From NCBI GenBank assembly GCA_030696435.1, contig JAUYSF010000154.1:1-6887 (forward strand): a DNA stretch of 6,887 nt, read 5' to 3'. The notes beneath the pieces were generated by a model that was not told the origin of the DNA, ran no database searches, and saw only the letters and a list, made by a program, of their open reading frames with translations. Position 1 is the stretch's first letter. Each line of letters begins with the position of its first letter. Positions 1 through 5,134 of the stretch are shown here, piece after piece. Source of the DNA: Desulfoprunum sp. (GTDB lineage Bacteria > Desulfobacterota > Desulfobulbia > Desulfobulbales > Desulfocapsaceae). Made by a program: the position numbers and the translations under genes.

Positions 1-1664
1 CCGGCAAGGGCGGCATGTATCTTCTCAAGGGCTTTTTCTTTTGAGTCACGCCCGTCAGGCTGGAGAGACGGGGAAAACCAGTAGGGGGGCTGGCCGATAA
101 TCTGGTCTCTTGAACACTGAAACATCTGCAGTGTCCTGGTATTGCAATCGACAAAAATGTCCTCCTTCAAGAGAAATATGGCGTCGTTTGCATTCTCAAA
201 AAGGGTCCTGAATTTTGTTTCGCTTTCCAGCAGTGCCTCACGAGCCCTGTCTGCCAGGATCGCCAGTGATAAATAGTTAGCCAGGCCTGCCAGCAGTTCC
301 TCTTCGATGGAAGTTATGGCCTGTTTGCTGAAGAGCGCAATTACACCAATCGGTGTGCCTTCCTCGGAGAAAAGCCTGAACCCCGCGAAGGAAACCAATC
401 CGAGGGTCTGCGCCCAATCATGGTCATGAACCCAGGGATCGTTGGTGACATCGTTGGTGACAAACCGGGTATCCTCTCCGGAGGCGACACGGCCTATCTT
501 GTAGCAGCCAAAAGGGACTCTCTGATGCTTGCCGTCAATATGGCTGTAACGACCTGAACTGGCCACAAGGTGGAGGCAACGGGTTTTGTCGCGGCAGACA
601 TCCGGCCCCTCCTTGGGCTGGGCATGAATACAGCCCTTCTCGCAAAGATCACCCTCTCCTGTCAGCCAGATTCTGGCAAAATCGGCACCGAAGATCGCCA
701 CTATTTCCTCAGTGATGAGTTTTTGTTTTTCGCTGAGACGCAGCACATCGCTGAGGCGTTCTTTGAGAAAACCTAACCTTGTGACCTGCTCTTCCGTGTG
801 TTTGCGTTCGGTGATATCGTGGACACTGGTACGTAAACCAAGAAAGTCGCCATGTGCAGCATAAATAGGTTGATAGGAGATGGCCGCCCAGCGGAGAGAC
901 CCATCTTTATGCCGGACACGGAAGGGGATATCGTTGCCGGAAAGTCGTTCTTTGAGGCCTTTTTCGTGAAGGGAGAGCACCAATGCCTTATCTTCAAGGA
1001 GAAGTACTTGGGCAAGAGGATATGGCCGGCGCAACCATTCCTCCGGGGAATAGCCTGTGAACTTTTCTACAGCGGGGTTTACCCAGAGCAGGGAGCCGTC
1101 CGGCGCGATCCAGCTTTCCCAATCATAGGTGTAATCTGCAATGGCCTGGAATTCTTCCTCCGCCTGCTTGCGCTCCGCCAGGGTCTTTTCCAGCTCCACT
1201 ACCTTTTCCTCGAGCTTGGTTGCCACAACCTCACTGTATCGTTTCAGGTATTCAGCGTCTTGCAGGATCAGTTCGGTTGGGTATTGACTGTTTTGTTTTG
1301 CCTTTTCAAGGATGTCTTTGATTTGTTCCCATAATTCGATGGGATCCATGGGCTTGAAAAGGTAGTCGTTTGCGCCAAGCGACATCGCCAGCCGGACATC
1401 CTGATCTCCCTTGTAAGTAGCGGAATAGAATACAAACGGTATCGCACGTAGCTCCGGTTCTTGTTTGATCGCCCGGAGAAACTTGAAACCATCCATTACG
1501 GGCATGAGGGCATCCGAGATAATCAAATCCGGTGGAGAGCTTTTCGCAATCATGAGACCGTCCTCTCCGTTCTCGGCTTCAATCGCCTTATGGCCGTTAT
1601 GTTCCACCATATAGCGAAGCAGCTGTCTGTCGTCGTGGTTGTCGTCAACGATGAGTATTCTCAT
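1..1664 (-). CDS. Receiver-PAS-GAF-PAS signalling protein, 3' end outside window
   Basis: Translation from the ATG at 1664 is open for 554 codons to the window edge. Residues 1-118 form a receiver: Asp7-Asp8, phosphoacceptor Asp51 ([10 protein letters not shown]), Thr83 (YSAT) and Lys104 (FKPMDP). A coiled coil (about 125-170) leads to PAS 1 (about 172-285, ending HDITERK), then a GAF domain (about 310-460) with an unusual cysteine set: Cys341, Cys345, Cys357, Cys363 and Cys387. PAS 2 begins near [13 protein letters not shown] (485) and is cut by the edge. The N-terminal receiver should accept phosphate, perhaps from the MASE3 kinase upstream; PAS and GAF would add cytoplasmic cues. In proteins of this layout a HisKA/HATPase kinase or a GGDEF-type output commonly follows; which one is here cannot be seen. 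The start is supported by GGAG 9 bases upstream and an in-frame TAA at 1691-1689. It is fourth in the probable operon, after a 75-base gap. Confidence 0.9.
   Translation of the reverse strand, partial: MRILIVDDNHDDRQLLRYMVEHNGHKAIEAENGEDGLMIAKSSPPDLIISDALMPVMDGFKFLRAIKQEPELRAIPFVFYSATYKGDQDVRLAMSLGANDYLFKPMDPIELWEQIKDILEKAKQNSQYPTELILQDAEYLKRYSEVVATKLEEKVVELEKTLAERKQAEEEFQAIADYTYDWESWIAPDGSLLWVNPAVEKFTGYSPEEWLRRPYPLAQVLLLEDKALVLSLHEKGLKERLSGNDIPFRVRHKDGSLRWAAISYQPIYAAHGDFLGLRTSVHDITERKHTEEQVTRLGFLKERLSDVLRLSEKQKLITEEIVAIFGADFARIWLTGEGDLCEKGCIHAQPKEGPDVCRDKTRCLHLVASSGRYSHIDGKHQRVPFGCYKIGRVASGEDTRFVTNDVTNDPWVHDHDWAQTLGLVSFAGFRLFSEEGTPIGVIALFSKQAITSIEEELLAGLANYLSLAILADRAREALLESETKFRTLFENANDAIFLLKEDIFVDCNTRTLQMFQCSRDQIIGQPPYWFSPSLQPDGRDSKEKALEKIHAALA
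438..461. repeat. Exact 12-bp tandem duplication in the GAF coding region
   Basis: ATCGTTGGTGAC occurs twice in direct succession (438-449 and 450-461). On the minus strand it encodes the doubled tetrapeptide in VTNDVTND. The related GAF proteins I recall have a similar TND-V-x-x-D-P stretch, so the repeat may be a chance synonymous match rather than a recent expansion. Confidence 0.9.
522..644 (-). other. Four-cysteine cluster within a GAF domain
   Basis: Within the receiver-PAS-GAF-PAS protein the GAF region reads LCEKGCIHA (Cys341, Cys345), then [20 protein letters not shown] (Cys357, Cys363), that is C-X3-C-X11-C-X5-C. A fifth cysteine, Cys387, follows in PFGCYKIG. I recall this arrangement as a recurring GAF subfamily in deltaproteobacterial sensors, so it is probably conserved rather than random. 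The pattern would suit metal or Fe-S binding or redox sensing; that is inference only. Confidence 0.6.
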
Positions 1665-1739
1665 AATGACTTTCTCCAAACTCACACTTTAACCATTTCT
1701 ACTCCCACAGCGGCTCCGTCAATGACAGTAGTGGCCTTT
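1665..1739 (-). other. 75-base intergenic gap within the operon
   Basis: The only sizeable non-coding stretch, between the lone receiver and the receiver-PAS-GAF-PAS gene. I see no hairpin followed by a T run, so no intrinsic terminator. TTGACG (1722-1717) with TAGAAA (1701-1696), 15 bases apart on the minus strand, is a poor promoter match. A four-codon reading frame (ATG at 1696, TGA ending at 1682) follows GGGAG at 1706-1702. Neither is strong enough to call as a functional element. Confidence 0.5.
1674..1677 (-). promoter_or_regulatory. Shine-Dalgarno of the receiver-PAS-GAF-PAS gene
   Basis: GGAG on the minus strand, 9 bases before the ATG at 1664. It selects this ATG over in-frame TTG (1679) and GTG (1685) codons further up. 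An in-frame stop at 1691-1689 rules out any longer start. Confidence 0.65.
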
Positions 1740-2114
1740 TTATTTTATCATTTTTCCCAGAAGCTTATGAATCTGCTCCACGATCGTTATCGGGTCGATC
1801 GGCTTTTCAAAATAGCCGTTGCAGCCTGCCGCAAGGATTCGCTCCCGGTCGCCGCTCATGGCATAGGAGGTGATGGCGATTATCGGAATGCAGCCGTCGG
1901 CTTCGGATGATCGAATTCTTTTAGTGGTTTCCAGGCCGTCCATGCCGGGAAGATTGATGTCCATCAGGATGAAGAGCGGCTTTTTTTTAAGTGCAAGCTC
2001 GAAGCCTTCCTCACCTGATTCAGCGGCAATCACCGTATAACCGGCCCGCTGAAGAGCATAAGTCACGATCTTCAAGTTGTCTTTATTGTCTTCAATAACG
2101 AGTACGGTGCGCAT
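1740..2114 (-). CDS. Single-domain response regulator (CheY/DivK-type receiver)
   Basis: A 124-residue protein made of one receiver domain and nothing else. The fold's key residues are all present: acidic pair Glu8-Asp9, phosphoacceptor Asp52 in LMDINLPGMDG, switch Thr82 with Ser83 (AITSYAM), and Lys104 in FEKPIDP. The spacing matches the receiver family. The DINLPGMDGLE context and the SYAMSGDRERILAAGCNGY helix look more like DivK-type or hybrid-kinase receivers than chemotaxis CheY. It starts 11 bases after the stop of the receiver-less MASE3 kinase, so it is the likely phosphate acceptor of that kinase (inference from position). With no output domain, it should act by binding a partner, passing phosphate on in a relay, or acting as a phosphate sink. 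An A8 run on the coding strand (1988-1981) encodes Lys43-45. Confidence 0.95.
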   Translation of the reverse strand: MRTVLVIEDNKDNLKIVTYALQRAGYTVIAAESGEEGFELALKKKPLFILMDINLPGMDGLETTKRIRSSEADGCIPIIAITSYAMSGDRERILAAGCNGYFEKPIDPITIVEQIHKLLGKMIK

Positions 2115-2118
2115 TGGT

Positions 2119-2124
2119 CCCTCC
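2119..2124 (-). promoter_or_regulatory. Shine-Dalgarno of the single-domain receiver
   Basis: GGAGGG on the minus strand, 4 bases before the ATG at 2114, lies in the 11-base gap just after the kinase stop codon (2128-2126). It is the strongest ribosome binding site in the window, which fits a receiver made in excess over the kinase. Confidence 0.75.
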
Positions 2125-2125
2125 G

Positions 2126-5100
2126 TTATATATCTGTAGGCACGCGCATGGTGAACCTGCTGCCTGCACCATAAGTGCTTGTAACAAGCATATCACCATG
2201 CAGAGTTTCCCGAAGTATTTTTTTGGTGAGATAAAGGCCGAGGCCTGTGCCCGGAACAACACTTTCCCCAGGTGTATGGAGACGGACGAACGGAGAGAAT
2301 AATTTTCCGAGATCGTCCTCCCCGATACCGATGCCGGTATCCTCGACTGCGACAGTCATCATACATCCGTCTGCTGATAGTTCCGTAGAGACGCCGATCG
2401 AACCCTGATTCGTGAATTTCGTGGCATTGCTCAGCAGATTTAACAGACACTGCAGGAACCTGCGCCTGTCCGTATGAAAGACCTGACGGGGTGCCTGGAC
2501 TATCAGCTCAAGTCCTTTCTTCTCGATATCTTTTTTGAAGGTTTCGACTGCTTCTATTACTACGTCGTGGACATCAAAGTCCTCGACGACCGAATCGATT
2601 TTGCCCGCTTCAATTTTAGAGACATCAATGACATCGTTTATCAGTGATAACAGATGCTTACCGGAACGAAGCACCGCCGCGAGATTTTCTTTCTGCTCCG
2701 CGTTCAGTGGACCTGCCCACTCGTTCAGCATGATGCTGGAGAATCCTATGATGGAGTTGAGCGGAGTGCGCAGTTCATGGCTCATTGAGGCGATGAACAT
2801 GGACTTGAGCTGGTCAAGCTCCTTGAGCTTGGTATTGACATGCTCGAGTTGCGCCGTTTTTTCGTTCAGATCTTCCACGATGTTTATGAGAGCACTTTGG
2901 CTGTCGAGCAATTCAACACTCTTTTCCTCTAGTTCTGTGGTTCGCTGCAACACTCGCTGTTCCAGCTCTTGATTGAGAATGCGAATCTCCTCCTCGGCCC
3001 GCATACGTTCGGTGATATCCGTGAACATCCCAAAGGAACCCTGAAAATGATGCTCATCGTCGAAGATGGGGGTCGCAGAAACCAGGGACCAAACCGTCTC
3101 CCCGTCTTTACGTCGCAAACGGCGTTCGTAATGCTCCGCCAGGCCCCGGCGACGGTTCTCCATTTTTTCCAGATGATCGGCGACGTCCTCCTCGAACATG
3201 AAGTCGCTTAACGACCGGCCTATCATCGCTTCGGTGGATTCGCCAAGCATTTTGGCCAGCTGGGCGTTGACGAAGGTGGTCAAGTGATCCTGCCCGAGCA
3301 CCCATATCCCCTCGGTGGCCGTGTTCACGATGCGCCTGTATTGAGCTTCGCTTTCCTGCAAGTCGCGACGGGACAACAGGCTGGCCAGTCCATCGGCCAG
3401 GCGCCTGCCGATTTCGCTCAGCAGCCTCTCTTCGTCGGGTGTCCAGACCCTTGCGTAAGAGCACTGATGTACCCCGAATTGCCAGGGCTTGCCCACTTTT
3501 GGAAAAATGGCAATCGACATGAACGAGCGGAAGCCGAACTGCTGAGCGATATCTTCCGGCAGCGGATGTTCCGTTTCCGGGCCGAACTTCACCGGACGGT
3601 CGAAGGCAAGCAGTTCACGTAGCGTCCGCGCGACATCAGCATCCATCGGCATATCGATCCCCAGAGAACGGGCACCAGGATATTCAGGCCTGGTACGCTC
3701 CATCGGCACGCGCCAAGTGGCTGCCTCCGGATCGCAGGGATACATGAGGAACGCCCGGTCGCAATTGAAACTCGAAATCACGGCTTCGAGAACATCGTTC
3801 ATCATCTGTTCAAGATCGCCGGCTCCCTGTATGGCCCGGTTGACCCGATCCATGCTCTCGAAAAAATGCATATTGGTCAGGCGCTCCCCCTCGGCCCACC
3901 GGCGCTCGGTGATGTCGACAAAAGAAACGATAACCTGCGCTATTTCTCCGGTTTCGCGGTATTCCGGCTCGGCATTGACCAGTACCCAGATGACCTCGTC
4001 GCGGTCCGGACGGCTGATGCCGGCCAGGTAGTCCCGCAGAGGCGTCTGCATGGCAAGCACCCGACTGACCGGATACTCGGCAACCGGCATGACTGAACCG
4101 TCTCCCCGCAGAAAATGCCAGTCCGGATCGATTAAAGCCTTGCCGAGAAGTTGGTCGGCAGAAAGTCCGAGCAGTTTCTGGGCCAAAGGATTGCCGCTCA
4201 GGAAAAGGCCTTGTCCGTCATGCAGCACGATGGCGGTCTGGACATTGTCGATGAGCGAGCGGAACTTTTTCTCGCTGACGCGCAATTCGGCGGTACGTTC
4301 CGCAACCGTTGCCTCCAGCGTATCCTGGGATTGCCGGAGCGACTCTTCCGTCTGCATAAGGTCTCTGAAAATGAGCTCAAAGGGGTCCTTGAGTCCGGTG
4401 ACGAGTATTGCCCGATAGATGAGGTAGAAGGCCGCCAGCTTGGCAAAGTGGCCGATCAGGTTGGCAAAGCCATAGACACTCACATACGCTGTGAATGATA
4501 GTTCGGAGATGACGGTGCTGGCTATCGAAAAGGCGATGAGCCAGAAGGTCCTGTCGCTGAAATGTCTGCGCTGCCGGAAAAAAAGATATAACATGGCCAA
4601 CAGAAGAGCAGAAATCAGGTATTCACTGTTGATCTTGAAGGCGGTGAGCCCCACCCCTTCGATGAAACAGTCCGGGAAATTGCAGGAGTAGATCATCGCT
4701 GTAAGCACAACGATCGCCGCGGCATATCCTGCGAAGACGACATGATCGTCGATCTGGTGCTCCAATAAAAGAAGTGCTCCAACGAGGGTGACAGCCTGGA
4801 GATAGCGCGCAGCTATCCACAACTGGGTAGGCAGATTCGCGTCAAAGCCCGGGAAGACATTCATTCCTTTGTAAGAAAGGGTATGGAGCAGGTCGAGCAG
4901 GGCGATGAAACCATAGCCAATGCCGAGCAGCCGGAGAAAGGTGTTGGCCAGGTATTGACTGGTGTTCCAGGTGAGGATGAACAGGGTGAAACCGATAGCA
5001 ATGGTGGTGATCTCTATAAGGCCATGGAAGAGGAGATAGCTGTAACGGCTGCAAAGATACAGCCCCAAAGCAATGGACATGATGCCGCCGATATTGGAGA

Positions 5101-5134
5101 GTATTTCAAACCTGTTATTGTCGGCCATCGCCAT
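2126..5134 (-). CDS. MASE3-PAS-GAF-PAS sensor histidine kinase without receiver
   Basis: A complete 1002-residue membrane histidine kinase. Residues about 10-255 are a multi-helix MASE3 sensor (signatures LLDLLHTLSYKGM at 79-91 and TQLWIAARYLQA at 103-114). A coiled coil at about 265-293 leads to PAS 1 (to DIT at 407), GAF (about 425-580, with FGVHQCSYARVW, a motif of one GAF subfamily in sensor kinases), PAS 2 (about 590-708, DIT at 706) and a second coiled coil (about 710-770). The kinase core is intact: H-box SMSHELRTPLNS with phosphoacceptor His786, N-box with Asn903, G1 box DTGIGIG starting at Asp932, F-box LFSPFVRL (945-952) and G2 box GTGLGL (962-967). It should autophosphorylate His786 on signal and pass phosphate to a separate receiver, since none is fused; the gene 11 bases downstream is the obvious candidate. 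The start overlaps the upstream sensor by 20 bases. A second in-frame ATG two codons in (5128) is also possible. MASE3 ligands are not known to me. Confidence 0.95.
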   Translation of the reverse strand: MAMADNNRFEILSNIGGIMSIALGLYLCSRYSYLLFHGLIEITTIAIGFTLFILTWNTSQYLANTFLRLLGIGYGFIALLDLLHTLSYKGMNVFPGFDANLPTQLWIAARYLQAVTLVGALLLLEHQIDDHVVFAGYAAAIVVLTAMIYSCNFPDCFIEGVGLTAFKINSEYLISALLLAMLYLFFRQRRHFSDRTFWLIAFSIASTVISELSFTAYVSVYGFANLIGHFAKLAAFYLIYRAILVTGLKDPFELIFRDLMQTEESLRQSQDTLEATVAERTAELRVSEKKFRSLIDNVQTAIVLHDGQGLFLSGNPLAQKLLGLSADQLLGKALIDPDWHFLRGDGSVMPVAEYPVSRVLAMQTPLRDYLAGISRPDRDEVIWVLVNAEPEYRETGEIAQVIVSFVDITERRWAEGERLTNMHFFESMDRVNRAIQGAGDLEQMMNDVLEAVISSFNCDRAFLMYPCDPEAATWRVPMERTRPEYPGARSLGIDMPMDADVARTLRELLAFDRPVKFGPETEHPLPEDIAQQFGFRSFMSIAIFPKVGKPWQFGVHQCSYARVWTPDEERLLSEIGRRLADGLASLLSRRDLQESEAQYRRIVNTATEGIWVLGQDHLTTFVNAQLAKMLGESTEAMIGRSLSDFMFEEDVADHLEKMENRRRGLAEHYERRLRRKDGETVWSLVSATPIFDDEHHFQGSFGMFTDITERMRAEEEIRILNQELEQRVLQRTTELEEKSVELLDSQSALINIVEDLNEKTAQLEHVNTKLKELDQLKSMFIASMSHELRTPLNSIIGFSSIMLNEWAGPLNAEQKENLAAVLRSGKHLLSLINDVIDVSKIEAGKIDSVVEDFDVHDVVIEAVETFKKDIEKKGLELIVQAPRQVFHTDRRRFLQCLLNLLSNATKFTNQGSIGVSTELSADGCMMTVAVEDTGIGIGEDDLGKLFSPFVRLHTPGESVVPGTGLGLYLTKKILRETLHGDMLVTSTYGAGSRFTMRVPTDI
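2951..2969 (-). repeat. 19-bp direct repeat, copy 1 (coiled coil of the MASE3 kinase)
   Basis: Identical over 19 bases to 5274-5292. It encodes the ELEQRV part of the coiled coil between PAS 2 and HisKA. The repeat sits inside a longer protein-level match in the same register from the DIT motif onward: 24 of 33 residues agree by my count between residues 706-738 here and 466-498 of the upstream sensor. Confidence 0.9.

Noticed and set aside
852..1334. 160-residue plus-strand open frame
   Set aside because: It lies opposite the receiver-PAS-GAF-PAS gene, whose domains are clear; the plus-strand product has no recognisable motif and no convincing start context.
1696..1722. Possible promoter TTGACG/TAGAAA on the minus strand in the gap before gene 4
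   Set aside because: The 15-base spacing is short and the -10 match is weak; no supporting elements. Co-transcription with the upstream genes is simpler.
1665..1739. Possible intrinsic terminator after the lone receiver
   Set aside because: The only CCAC/GTGG pairing has a loop of over 20 bases and no T run follows on the transcribed strand.
1461..1910. 149-residue plus-strand open frame spanning the 75-base gap
   Set aside because: It runs antisense across two receiver genes with all catalytic residues intact on the minus strand; no domain is visible in the plus-strand product.
2535..2972. 145-residue plus-strand open frame rich in serine
   Set aside because: It is antisense to the HisKA and coiled-coil region of the MASE3 kinase; low-complexity Ser content is typical of a reading opposite Leu/Glu-rich helices.
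3108..3464. 118-residue minus-strand frame within the kinase, and similar frames at 4198-4446, 4842-5054, 5660-6049
   Set aside because: These are alternative frames inside genes whose main frame has clear PAS/GAF/MASE3 motifs; their products are Arg/Pro-rich and featureless.
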